A stretch of DNA of 10,732 nt from a bacterium (GTDB lineage: Bacteria > Patescibacteriota > CPR2 > UBA1875 > JAJYID01): assembly GCA_021791015.1 (NCBI GenBank), contig JAJYFH010000017.1:1-10732 (forward strand), read 5' to 3'. Every line of letters begins with the position of its first letter. Position 1 is the stretch's first letter. A program made the translations under genes and the position numbers. Below are positions 1-6,753 of this stretch, in pieces. The notes under the pieces were generated by a model. The model did no database searches, had not been told where the DNA came from, and worked only from the letters and a program-made list of their open reading frames with translations.

Positions 1-47
1 CGATCTACCAGAAGATCTACCAGCTTTTTTTCATCTCTTACAGCCAT
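1..47 (-). CDS. Start of a further pilus-operon gene, probably a PilB/GspE-type ATPase (3' part outside window)
   Basis: Only the first 15 codons are visible, starting with ATG at 47 and reading MAVRDEKKLVDLLVD. The start lies 2 nt after the TAA of the upstream PilP-like gene, so the two are surely co-transcribed and probably translationally coupled; no strong Shine-Dalgarno is visible. A charged, helical beginning of this kind suits the N-terminal domain of type IV pilus/type II secretion ATPases (PilB/GspE), which often follow or precede pilMNO in small bacterial genomes. That identity rests on synteny, since no catalytic motif is in view. PilT, PilC or a pilin-processing gene remain possible. 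Confidence 0.45.
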   Translation of the reverse strand, partial: MAVRDEKKLVDLLVD

Positions 48-49
48 GA

Positions 50-295
50 TTAAAATCCAGCAAAGGGGTTATCCCTGCCTATACCATCCATGGGCACACT
101 TCCATAATCCTTTCTTTCCTGCAGCTTTTGGATGGCCGAATTATCGATATTGGAATTAAACTCTGTAGTTTGGGTGGTGCTGCCGGCAGTTTTTACTTGT
201 CCGCCATTACCGCCACCCCCCCCCATAATGAAATAAATACATGCCGCTATAACAATAATACAAACAGCTAGCACTATGATGTCCTTTTTCTTCAT
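50..295 (-). CDS. Minimal PilP-like pilus assembly protein (81 aa)
   Basis: A small bitopic protein. It has a short cytoplasmic start (MKKKD), one membrane helix at about residues 6-24, a glycine run (25-32), a Thr/Ser/Asn-rich linker, and a C-terminal GRDNPF motif at 73-78. The GR-x-(D/N)PF motif is the signature of the unstructured N-terminal part of PilP and GspC-type proteins, which contacts the PilN/PilO heterodimer. The beta-sandwich that binds the secretin PilQ in full-length PilP (roughly 170-180 aa) is absent here. The gene overlaps the pilO stop by 4 nt (ATGA) and has a strong AGGAGG nine bases before its ATG. I infer a PilP-equivalent reduced to its PilNO-binding part, as would suit a cell without an outer-membrane secretin. 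Naming it pilP is not certain. Confidence 0.65.
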   Translation of the reverse strand: MKKKDIIVLAVCIIVIAACIYFIMGGGGGNGGQVKTAGSTTQTTEFNSNIDNSAIQKLQERKDYGSVPMDGIGRDNPFAGF

Positions 296-951
296 TGCTT
301 AGATCCTCCTGTTTGCCCGGATTGTCTGTAATACGCTTTGTAGTTCAAGCTAACTTTAAAGCTGTCCCCTTGTGATGTATCCACTTGGAAGCTATTTAAA
401 TAAACAAATCTGTGGGCATTTTCGGAAATTGACAGGAAATTTTTAAAGTCATTATAACTTGGGAATGTCACATCATAACTATAATCAGAAGATGTAAGAT
501 TGATTCCGGAAGATCCGGTTGCTGACTCTCCGGAGACGGCTGCTGAAGATTGAGCTCCAGAAGTAGTTGTTGTAGCGGGCGCAGAGCTAGCGCTTGAGTT
601 TGCTGAGGCTTCCTTGATCCCGGTAGTGCTTCCGTTGGCCGCAGCTATCATTCCGTCAATTTGCACAAATAAACCGCCGACATCTTTCTGGTCCGGGATG
701 GCACCATTTACCACGTTTTCCTGGTCTTTTAAGTCTGATTCTTTATCTTTTAAGACCCTGAGTTTGTCTAGTTTGTCCTTCAAAAGTGAGAGTTCTTGTT
801 TGTTTGTCTTTAAATCCTGCCCGCTTTTCCCGATACCTTTTACAAGAGGGGTCATGAAGAAATAAATCAAAACAATAAAGGCAATCAAAGACACGGCCAT
901 AATCCCGCCTATCCAATAGTATTTTTCAAATCCAAACTTTTTATCTACCAT
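292..951 (-). CDS. pilO: Type IV pilus inner-membrane platform protein PilO
   Basis: PilO pairs with PilN through coiled coils and ferredoxin-like domains to form the alignment complex that links the cytoplasmic PilM ring to the rest of the pilus machine. The 219-aa product has a short cytoplasmic tail, a membrane helix at about 13-33, a charged heptad-like coiled coil at about 42-80, and a short conserved-looking segment around 82-112 (AIPDQKDVGGLFVQIDG). A very Ser/Ala/Thr-rich linker (about 115-150) follows, then a C-terminal alpha/beta domain (155-208). It starts inside the pilN stop (7-nt overlap, ATGGTAG) with AGGGGG four bases upstream, and overlaps the next gene by 4 nt. The low-complexity linker between coiled coil and C-terminal domain is an oddity. 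Assignment rests on topology and gene order more than on sequence identity. Confidence 0.85.
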   Translation of the reverse strand: MVDKKFGFEKYYWIGGIMAVSLIAFIVLIYFFMTPLVKGIGKSGQDLKTNKQELSLLKDKLDKLRVLKDKESDLKDQENVVNGAIPDQKDVGGLFVQIDGMIAAANGSTTGIKEASANSSASSAPATTTTSGAQSSAAVSGESATGSSGINLTSSDYSYDVTFPSYNDFKNFLSISENAHRFVYLNSFQVDTSQGDSFKVSLNYKAYYRQSGQTGGSKQ

Positions 952-1520
952 AAAACCCCCTGCTTAAGATCAAAGGAAATGTCGAACTTTACATTTCCAT
1001 TTGTACCTTGGTCATATCCGGTAACAACAACGTTATTAAAAAGTTTTTGATTCTGATTATTCCCGCTTTGCTGATAATTATAATCATCTAAAGCTTTGAT
1101 TGCCCTGGCAATAGAAACTACATTCTTGCCAACTGCACTGGCTTTGAATGTATTGCCATTTTGCGAAAACTGCGTATATTGAATGTCGTTTGGCGTCACC
1201 TTTTCAAGCTGGGGCAAGAAAAGCGACCATTTAGGTTCTTGTGCCTGAACCTGATTGATAGCCGCGAGTCCCTGGTTGATATCATCCACAATTCTCTCAA
1301 TATCGGCGTAATTTTTCAGCTCATCATTTGTGCTCGCAATATCCTGCTTAGTCCTTGATAAATTATAATCTAAAGCCCACTTGTAGCCTTGCAATACTAG
1401 CAAGGCAAGGATTGTGATTGCTAAAATAGCCATAGCCGCAATAGTAACAAAAAAGTTTCGGCGCTTAGTTTTGATCTTTTCTTGTTTTACATCGGGCATT
1501 AGATTTATTTTTGACATCAT
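945..1520 (-). CDS. pilN: Type IV pilus assembly protein PilN
   Basis: The 191-aa protein has the N-terminal INLMP motif at residues 5-9, the segment by which PilN docks into the groove of the actin-like PilM. A basic stretch (12-21) and a membrane helix (about 23-44) follow, then a coiled coil (about 55-92) and a periplasmic/extracytoplasmic ferredoxin-like domain to the end. This is the standard PilN plan and length. Translation begins at ATG 1520, whose bases overlap the TGA of pilM by 4 nt; a second ATG follows directly, so the start may be one codon later. The run GAGGGGG in the last codons of pilM serves as ribosome binding site. The gene acts with PilM and PilO as the inner-membrane platform. 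Confidence 0.92.
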   Translation of the reverse strand: MMSKINLMPDVKQEKIKTKRRNFFVTIAAMAILAITILALLVLQGYKWALDYNLSRTKQDIASTNDELKNYADIERIVDDINQGLAAINQVQAQEPKWSLFLPQLEKVTPNDIQYTQFSQNGNTFKASAVGKNVVSIARAIKALDDYNYQQSGNNQNQKLFNNVVVTGYDQGTNGNVKFDISFDLKQGVLW

Positions 1521-2557
1521 AGCCCCCTCATGGCCAGCCCGACAGCCACTGCATAATCGGCGGCATTTTGGTTTAGCTGATTTGTGATATCCGGCTTATG
1601 AACCACTGAAGCCCAGGGATTACCGTAAACAACATTTATTCCCAGATTGTCCGACAGAAAATCTTGTATACCCAAGAGCTTAGAGCAGCCGCCAGTCATT
1701 TTAAGCAAGGTTATATTTTGGCTGTATTGATCCTGATAATATTTAGTTGAGCGTTCTATCTCTTCGGTGAGATTATTTAAAATAGACCTAGCTGCCTTAA
1801 ATATTTTCCCTTCCATCTTGTCTTTATCAATGCCAAACTTGGTTTTGAACTGTTCTGCTTGAGTAGTTTCCATACCAAGATTTTGCGCTATCGCCCTGGT
1901 TATCACTTGCCCTCCCACGGGAACAGTTCTCGTAAGAGTCAAGACACCATTTTGCACCACGCTTAGCTCTGTCATAAAGGTGCCGATATCAACTATCATA
2001 TAGAGCGGTTCATTGGTATGCAATGCCCTGGCGACGGCTATTGCATTTATTTCGATCGCATCAAGGTCTAAACCGGCCTCCTCTACCACATTAGCCATTT
2101 TCTGGGTTTTTTGGATAGGGGCAGCAATAATCATAACAGATATTTCCCCTGTATCCGGAGATTGTCCGATTACCTGCCAATCAATCTTTATCTCTGAAAT
2201 TTTCAGGGGAACATTTTGTTCCGCTTGATAGCTGATGGCCTTTTTAATCTCTGCCATTGGCATTTTGGGCATTTTAACCACTGTAGTAAATATAGATCCG
2301 CCGGGCAACGAGACTATGACATTTTTTGTCACTAAATGCATTGAATGCACTAATTCCTTTACTATTCCGCCCAGCCTCTTCACATCAACGGCGCTGTCAC
2401 TCTGGGCTAATCCTTCAGGAATTGGAGCACTGCCAAAGGATATCAGCTCAAATTTACCGAAAGATTTTTTCAGCTGAACGATTTTTACCGCGCTTGTTCC
2501 TATATCAATCCCAAAATAGTCGGTATTTTCTTTTAGTATATCAAGGCCCAGAACCAC
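1517..2557 (-). CDS. pilM: Actin-like type IV pilus ATPase PilM
   Basis: PilM is a cytoplasmic actin/FtsA-fold protein that binds ATP and the PilN tail and couples the cytoplasmic ATPases to the inner-membrane pilus complex. The 346-aa sequence shows the phosphate-1 loop GIDIGTSAVK (16-25), the phosphate-2 loop VDIGTFMTEL (189-198), the adenosine motif MTGGCSKLLGI (287-297) and the closing AVAVGLAMRGL helix. Length and motif spacing are normal for PilM. The start is a GTG at 2557, preceded by GGAGGG (2561-2566) at a somewhat short 3-4 nt spacing; no in-frame ATG lies closer. It is the first gene of the operon, with a promoter about 50 nt upstream and a palindromic repeat in the leader. Confidence 0.96.
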   Translation of the reverse strand: MVLGLDILKENTDYFGIDIGTSAVKIVQLKKSFGKFELISFGSAPIPEGLAQSDSAVDVKRLGGIVKELVHSMHLVTKNVIVSLPGGSIFTTVVKMPKMPMAEIKKAISYQAEQNVPLKISEIKIDWQVIGQSPDTGEISVMIIAAPIQKTQKMANVVEEAGLDLDAIEINAIAVARALHTNEPLYMIVDIGTFMTELSVVQNGVLTLTRTVPVGGQVITRAIAQNLGMETTQAEQFKTKFGIDKDKMEGKIFKAARSILNNLTEEIERSTKYYQDQYSQNITLLKMTGGCSKLLGIQDFLSDNLGINVVYGNPWASVVHKPDITNQLNQNAADYAVAVGLAMRGL

Positions 2558-2573
2558 AAACCCTCCACTTCAT

Positions 2574-2597
2574 GTCATTCCCGCGAAGGCGAGAATC
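2574..2597 (+). repeat. GTCATTC...GAATC palindromic repeat, degenerate singlet
   Basis: The core 2577-2596 reads ATTCCCGCGAAGGCGAGAAT, which is two bases away from the exact dRS3-like 20-mers seen at 8604 and 9157. It can still fold, with one mismatched pair. It lies in the predicted 5' leader of pilM, just upstream of the ribosome binding site at 2561-2566, so a hairpin could form there in the mRNA. Confidence 0.7.
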
Positions 2598-2613
2598 TAT
2601 TCTATTTATTTCC

Positions 2614-2643
2614 ATTAAACAGCAAAAGAAGAATAAGAGTCAA
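2614..2643 (-). promoter_or_regulatory. Sigma70-type promoter of the pilMNOP operon
   Basis: Read on the minus strand, TTGACT (2638-2643) is followed after 18 bases by TTTAAT (2614-2619); each box matches the consensus at five of six positions. Transcription would begin near 2607 and give a leader of about 50 nt before the GTG of pilM. Nothing comparable is nearer to the gene. The call is by eye from sequence alone. Confidence 0.6.
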
Positions 2644-2666
2644 GGAGAAATTCGCTAATCGCTCAT

Positions 2667-2694
2667 AATTTCCAATTCCCAATTTCTAATTTCC
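2667..2694. repeat. Short AT-rich imperfect tandem repeat (2 x 14 bp)
   Basis: The units AATTTCCAATTCCC (2667-2680) and AATTTCTAATTTCC (2681-2694) agree at 12 of 14 positions, and a further AAT starts a third. It lies upstream of the pilM -35 box. No function is evident. Confidence 0.6.
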
Positions 2695-2757
2695 AATCAA
2701 AAGCCCAATGATTAAATGCCAAAATAAGAAATCGTACAAGACCACCTTACAAGATAT

Positions 2758-2845
2758 GTCATTCTGGCCGAGGCAGGCTTGTCCAGAATCAATTTTTAAG
2801 ATTTAAGGAAAAGGATTCCGGCCTCCTAGATGTCGCCAGAATGAC
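2758..2845. repeat. Inverted doublet of GTCATTC...GAATC repeats (REPIN-like)
   Basis: Copy one (2758-2790, plus) runs GTCATTCTGG ... CCAGAATC, and copy two (2814-2845) is the same kind of unit on the minus strand, ending CCAGAATGAC. The outermost ten bases of the doublet are a perfect inverted repeat. Each copy can also fold on itself through a TGG/CCA or similar stem. The ends match those of the GC-rich copies at 8601 and 9154, although the cores differ. Confidence 0.75.
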
Positions 2846-2985
2846 GAGTTTAGATACTTTTTCAACGGTCTCGAATTTTGAGTGGTAGAATATGGAATTT
2901 ATCTTGACGATCTGCCAACTCGCCGAATTCAATATTCCAAATTCTCATTCTATTATTCAACTATTCTAGATTCAAAATTATAATT

Positions 2986-4251
2986 CTAGTGCGGCGGCAC
3001 CGGTTGTGAAGAACCTGACTTATCTGGGTTGACAGTTATAGTTGCAGTGGCAGGGCAAACATTTCCGCTTGAGTCCTTTAGTGTATAAGTGGTCGTTATT
3101 GATGGCAAAACCTGTATACTTCCGCGTGTACCGGATAAACTAATGGGGGGAACACTATTACTCTGATTCAATGAAATGGGGGCGTTGCCGGAATCATTCC
3201 ACTGCAAGGTCACGGGGTCACCTTGTTTGACAGTTTGCGTGAGGGGAGTTAATGAACAAGATGGAGGAGATATGTTTTGAGTCGGACAGCTTACTTCCTT
3301 ATTACCCAAAAAAGTATGTTGTATGAAACCGCTTCCGTTTACAGACCATGGGAACCAATCTAAGCCAAAGGCGGCAATATTATGAGGGTTGCCATCTTTG
3401 ATTGCGCTTGGAGCAGGAATGGTTTTGTTAAAACCATGATATAAATAACCAGCACACACGTTCGTGATGTCCTGCCGGTAAACATTCGGCATTATTAGGT
3501 TAGGATAAATCGAATCATCACTCGGAGAAAAGGAAATTGTGTTTGGCAGATTGTTGTCGTCAGCGGGAAACGGACCACTACCAATATCATAGTGTAGTCT
3601 AACTCTATTAGGCTGACTATAGTTGTCTGGATCGCATGTCCAGCCGATGACAGTGAGATTGCCGTTTGCATCACAACTGGCTGAGTCTAAGTTCCCAACC
3701 GGTGGTCTCGTATTGCTCCAGATTAGGGTCCATGTCCATGTAACACCGTTTGCAATATTGAAAGACACTGTCGGATTACCCGGTGTTATGTTGCCAGGAG
3801 CATAATCTCCTGTGATTACCGATGTCTCCCAGTGGCCAGCTGGATTATAACCAGCGGCGTTTCTAGGATCTACCTGAAAATGAAAAGAGTTTAACTGACA
3901 ACCACCCTGCATAGAACCAACCGGAATTGAAGACCAAGCATTACAGTAACTTGAGTAGTCTGCTGCATTACCACTATAACTACCTGTAGATGTGGTGCTT
4001 CCCGTTGTATTGTATGTACCAGATCCACCGTTTGGAGGAGTTACATCACTAACAAGGTTTATAATAATACCACTCATTGGATGTAATGTCCCCGATGCAT
4101 CCCTATACTGGGCGTTGGTTGCAATGTTTATGGGGTTACCTCTATCAGTAAGGTATGGACACGCAGCTTGAGAAATTACCGGTAACGCAAAAACACCAAC
4201 TGAAATGAAAGATACTAGGAAAGCTTTAGTTAAAATTCTTGAAATTTTCAT
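2986..4251 (-). CDS. Secreted surface protein with Cys-containing repeat domain and C-terminal Ig-like domain
   Basis: The 421-aa product has a clear signal peptide: basic MKISRILTK, a hydrophobic core (10-26) and cleavage near SQA-A at 29-30. The mature N-terminal part (31-180) is Gly/Ser/Thr/Asn-rich with Trp- and Asn-rich beta-like segments. Residues about 185-322 contain GNLDSASC and GWTCDPDNYSQP, a domain pattern that I associate with predicted surface proteins of Patescibacteria, and there are several cysteines suited to disulfides. Residues about 331-408 look like an Ig/PKD-like beta sandwich with Cys332 and Cys399 as a likely pair. There is no membrane anchor, LPXTG or sorting tail; the end is Pro-rich. 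The start overlaps the upstream chaperone gene by 4 nt (ATGA), which suggests it is a client of that chaperone. The specific function is unknown. Confidence 0.8.
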   Translation of the reverse strand: MKISRILTKAFLVSFISVGVFALPVISQAACPYLTDRGNPINIATNAQYRDASGTLHPMSGIIINLVSDVTPPNGGSGTYNTTGSTTSTGSYSGNAADYSSYCNAWSSIPVGSMQGGCQLNSFHFQVDPRNAAGYNPAGHWETSVITGDYAPGNITPGNPTVSFNIANGVTWTWTLIWSNTRPPVGNLDSASCDANGNLTVIGWTCDPDNYSQPNRVRLHYDIGSGPFPADDNNLPNTISFSPSDDSIYPNLIMPNVYRQDITNVCAGYLYHGFNKTIPAPSAIKDGNPHNIAAFGLDWFPWSVNGSGFIQHTFLGNKEVSCPTQNISPPSCSLTPLTQTVKQGDPVTLQWNDSGNAPISLNQSNSVPPISLSGTRGSIQVLPSITTTYTLKDSSGNVCPATATITVNPDKSGSSQPVPPH

Positions 4252-5153
4252 TGTGTCCTCACATTCAATTCTTGTTTTTCCTTACTTAACCAAGCATCAT
4301 ATGAATCAGCTTCACCATTATGAGCTGAGTCTACCTTGACGATCATATAGGAGAACTCGTCGCCCAGCTTTCCGTTTGATAATGTTTCCTGCAAAGCAAA
4401 TGGTTTGCTTATGTCTCCCTTTGCCATTGCGGCAACCTTTTGCTTAAAAGCCTGGAAGCTAAAGTAGTAGTCATCTTTAGTAAATTTCCTGGCTTGAGCC
4501 GGCCATCGTCCCGGGTAAGTTTTGATATCAATATATTTATCGTTGTTAACCTGGTTCATTAAATCTTCAAAGGTAATTTTTCCTGCGACAACTTGGCTGT
4601 AAAGGTTGTTTGCTAGATCTTGGGCGTATTTTTTATCAGCAGCGACTTGATCTTTAGTGCCGTTAGAGTTAATTTCAAAATGTCTGTCGAATCGAATGTT
4701 AGCAAGTTCGCCTTCTCTCCAAGAAATGACCTTTTCCTTAACTTTATCTCTTTTTACCTCAAACTCGGCGTTTCTGGTAATCAAGGTCTGCTCTCTTGCA
4801 GTTAGCGTTTGGTATCCCGGCACGTTTGCTGATGCCTGCTTTTGAATTTCATCTCTTGAGACGGTTACGCCCAGACGTGCTGCAGCTTGATTTATAATCT
4901 CTGTTTCTATAAGTTCGTTTATTAACTGCTTTTTTGTACCATCATCGACTTTTTGGTTTGGGTTAAAGTTTAGGCCAAAAATTTTGTCGTCTAGCTGGTC
5001 TTTTGTGATGTCTTTCCCTCCAACAACTGCAATAACATTTGAATTTGCTTTCTGTGTTACCGCTTTGAACATGTATAAAGCGCCGCCGCCAGTAACAGCG
5101 ACAACAACAAATATTAGAACAACAACAACAATCTTCGAGTTAACCCCGAACAT
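4248..5153 (-). CDS. Membrane-anchored SurA/PpiC-like folding factor (parvulin family)
   Basis: A 301-aa extracytoplasmic protein tethered by an N-terminal helix (about 8-28). Residues about 38-160 fit the SurA N-terminal chaperone domain: VIAVVGGKDITKDQLDDKI, then the KKQLINELIETEIINQAAARLGV helix and a long charged helical region. Residues about 170-276 follow the parvulin layout: a helix with AGKITFEDLMNQVNND, a GRWP loop, the KVAAMAKGDISKPFAL segment and a FSYMIVKVDS strand. The rotamase motif is weak, so chaperone activity is safer than prolyl isomerase activity. The start at 5153 is supported by GGGAGGGGG directly upstream. It is the first gene of a two-gene operon, overlapping the surface-protein gene by 4 nt, with a strong promoter at 5223-5253. 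Its likely role is folding exported proteins, perhaps the neighbour in particular. Confidence 0.82.
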   Translation of the reverse strand: MFGVNSKIVVVVLIFVVVAVTGGGALYMFKAVTQKANSNVIAVVGGKDITKDQLDDKIFGLNFNPNQKVDDGTKKQLINELIETEIINQAAARLGVTVSRDEIQKQASANVPGYQTLTAREQTLITRNAEFEVKRDKVKEKVISWREGELANIRFDRHFEINSNGTKDQVAADKKYAQDLANNLYSQVVAGKITFEDLMNQVNNDKYIDIKTYPGRWPAQARKFTKDDYYFSFQAFKQKVAAMAKGDISKPFALQETLSNGKLGDEFSYMIVKVDSAHNGEADSYDAWLSKEKQELNVRTQ

Positions 5154-5222
5154 TCCCCCTCCCTTATCCTCATAAACTTTCTGCTTGTCTATCTCTCCCT
5201 CCGAAAATTTAATTATAAATTG

Positions 5223-5253
5223 ATTATACCAGTAGTAGCATAAACGCTGTCAA
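5223..5253 (-). promoter_or_regulatory. Strong sigma70-type promoter of the chaperone/surface-protein operon
   Basis: On the minus strand a perfect TTGACA (5248-5253) and a perfect TATAAT (5223-5228) are separated by 19 bases. A TGG before the -10 box gives an extended -10 element, which can offset the long spacer. An eight-base A-tract lies one base upstream of the -35 (5255-5262) and resembles an UP element. Start of transcription would be near 5216, about 60 nt before the ATG. Confidence 0.8.
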
Positions 5254-5262
5254 GTTTTTTTT
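5254..5262 (+). repeat. Target-site duplication of the IS, left copy
   Basis: GTTTTTTTT immediately outside the left inverted repeat, identical to 6766-6774. It abuts the -35 box of the chaperone promoter at 5248-5253. Confidence 0.8.
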
Positions 5263-5288
5263 GGCTCCCTAACCTTTAGCGGGGTAAA

Positions 5289-5310
5289 TTCGTGCTCAGT
5301 TAAGCACGAA
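5289..5310. repeat. Perfect 8-bp inverted repeat next to the left IS end
   Basis: TTCGTGCT (5289-5296) and AGCACGAA (5303-5310) pair perfectly around a six-base loop, starting one base inside the left terminal repeat. It could be a transposase-binding or regulatory hairpin; no such hairpin was noticed at the other end. There is no T-run that would make it a clear terminator. Confidence 0.6.
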
Positions 5311-5341
5311 AAAGTTGTAGCAACAAGTTTTTGAATAAAAA

Positions 5342-5380
5342 ATGGTAGGCTCTAAGTAACTAACACAAGGAGCCTACCAT
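5342..5380 (+). promoter_or_regulatory. Hairpin covering the transposase ribosome binding site and start codon
   Basis: ATGGTAGGCTC (5342-5352) is perfectly complementary to GAGCCTACCAT (5370-5380), with a 17-base loop. The right arm contains the end of the AAGGAG Shine-Dalgarno (5367-5372), the spacer and the first two bases of the ATG at 5379. A transcript that enters from outside the IS would fold and hide the start site. I could not identify a convincing internal promoter. Confidence 0.7.
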
Positions 5381-6752
5381 GAGTTACTTTATCAATAAAT
5401 TCTTTCATTTTAAAGGATACTTCGTCCAAAAAGCCGAGAGTAATGATTCAGAGATAACTATTCATCTCTCTCCCAGAAGAAAAACAGCTGTTTGCCCGAG
5501 CTGTGAGAAAAGAACAAAGAATATCTACGAGCAAGGAAAGCCGCGAAAGATAAAGCATTCCAAATATGAAGGTAAGATTGTATTGCTTTCATTGCCCCAA
5601 AGAAGATTCTTTTGCTCCCTCTGCAAAAAGACTTTTAATGAAAGGGTTGATTTTGCCGAGCCCAGAGCCAGAACGACCCGAAACTTTGCCTCAGAAACTA
5701 TTTGCGCTCTTTCCAGAAGTTCTTTTGGAACGGTTTGCGAGAGCTATCATACCAGCTATAGTTTTCTAGCTAACCATTTAAAGAAAATCGACTTTAATGA
5801 TCCGTGGCCTAAAGGAGAACTACGACTCGGCTTTGACGAACACGCCTACGGCAAAAGGCATATGATGATAACCATCTGCGAACTCAGAAGCAGGAAGCTC
5901 CTTGCTATCTTGCCTAATTACTCAAAAGAAGCCGTTATCAGATACTTGGAAAAGAGAACAGAAGAAGAAAAAGCCAGAGTGGTTGAGCTATGCTTTGACA
6001 TGAAATTCAAACAGCAAAGAACGGCTGAGGGTTTCTTCCCAAATGCCAAGGTCGTCATTGATAAGTTTCATGTTCTTTCATACGCCGCCAACTTAATTGA
6101 CGCCGATAGAAGAATCATTTGCCCCGGCATCGGCAGATACAAGTATGAAAACTTAAAGCAGACTATGAGAAAGCCGAGATGGAAGCTGGCAGAAAAACAA
6201 AAGGAATATCTAAACAAAATCTTTGAAGAATATCCCGAACTGAAAGAAAGATGGAATATCTATCAGAAGCTTTGCCTCTTTTACAAGAGCATGGATAAAG
6301 AAGAAGGCAGAGAAAGATTAAAAGAAGTAAGAGAAAGCATTGAAAACTTAGATAGAAGCTCGTACTTGTATTCTTTTATCGGTACACTAACCAGGCTAGA
6401 AGAAGAAATCCTAAACTATTTTGACAACCGAACAACCAATGCTTTTACTGAAGGAGTGCATACCAAGATCAAGATGCTTAAAAGAACATCCTTCGGTTTC
6501 AGAAACATAGATATTTATATCAAGAAAATGAGGTCTAATGCTACTTTTTGTGTGGCTATTATGTGCACTTTTAACTGCTATAAAAGCATAAACGACACAT
6601 TTTTTATCTTAAAAGTTAAAAATATAACCTTTTATGGCTTTAGAAGGGAATTAAATACCGATTTCAGCCACCCAAAATCAAGCATTAAGCCGAAAATGAT
6701 GCTTTCTTTTCTGCCGTTTCTTGTTATTTCTTCCTTGTTTTTACCCCGCTAA
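5379..6752 (+). CDS. ISL3-family DDE transposase
   Basis: The 457-aa enzyme catalyses cut-and-paste movement of the surrounding IS. It has an N-terminal zinc ribbon (CPSC 39-42 and CSLC 79-82) and a helix-turn-helix-like region (about 98-135) for end binding. The RNase H-fold catalytic domain has Asp153 in GFDEHAYGKRH, Asp228 in VVIDKFHVL and Glu359 in TNAFTEGVHTKIKMLKR, the DDE arrangement of ISL3 transposases (DUF/Pfam DDE_Tnp_ISL3). An alpha-helical insertion lies at about 255-345. The length is usual. The last ~55 residues (about 400-457) are less family-like, and the stop codon falls inside the right terminal repeat. Start ATG 5379 has AAGGAG six bases upstream, within an inhibitory-looking hairpin. 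All key residues are present, so the protein looks functional. Confidence 0.95.
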   Translation: MSYFINKFFHFKGYFVQKAESNDSEITIHLSPRRKTAVCPSCEKRTKNIYEQGKPRKIKHSKYEGKIVLLSLPQRRFFCSLCKKTFNERVDFAEPRARTTRNFASETICALSRSSFGTVCESYHTSYSFLANHLKKIDFNDPWPKGELRLGFDEHAYGKRHMMITICELRSRKLLAILPNYSKEAVIRYLEKRTEEEKARVVELCFDMKFKQQRTAEGFFPNAKVVIDKFHVLSYAANLIDADRRIICPGIGRYKYENLKQTMRKPRWKLAEKQKEYLNKIFEEYPELKERWNIYQKLCLFYKSMDKEEGRERLKEVRESIENLDRSSYLYSFIGTLTRLEEEILNYFDNRTTNAFTEGVHTKIKMLKRTSFGFRNIDIYIKKMRSNATFCVAIMCTFNCYKSINDTFFILKVKNITFYGFRRELNTDFSHPKSSIKPKMMLSFLPFLVISSLFLPR

Positions 6753-6753
6753 T

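Larger units (their letters stand above)
2558..2985. other. Gene-free spacer between the surface-protein gene and pilM
   Basis: No credible coding region is seen on either strand. The stretch holds the pilM promoter and leader, a degenerate palindromic repeat (2574-2597), a 14-bp imperfect tandem pair (2667-2694), an inverted repeat doublet (2758-2845) and AT-rich sequence up to the end of the surface-protein gene. A weak imperfect palindrome just after that gene's stop (about 2965-2988) has no good T-run, so I do not call it a terminator. Confidence 0.8.

Noticed and set aside
2326..2658. Plus-strand open frame containing FPRRRESI
   Set aside because: Antisense to pilM; the FPRRRESI part is merely the translated palindromic repeat at 2574-2597.
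5289..5378. Promoter of the transposase
   Set aside because: Candidate boxes such as TTGTAG/TAAAAA and TTGAAT/TAAGTA match poorly or have wrong spacing, so none is called.
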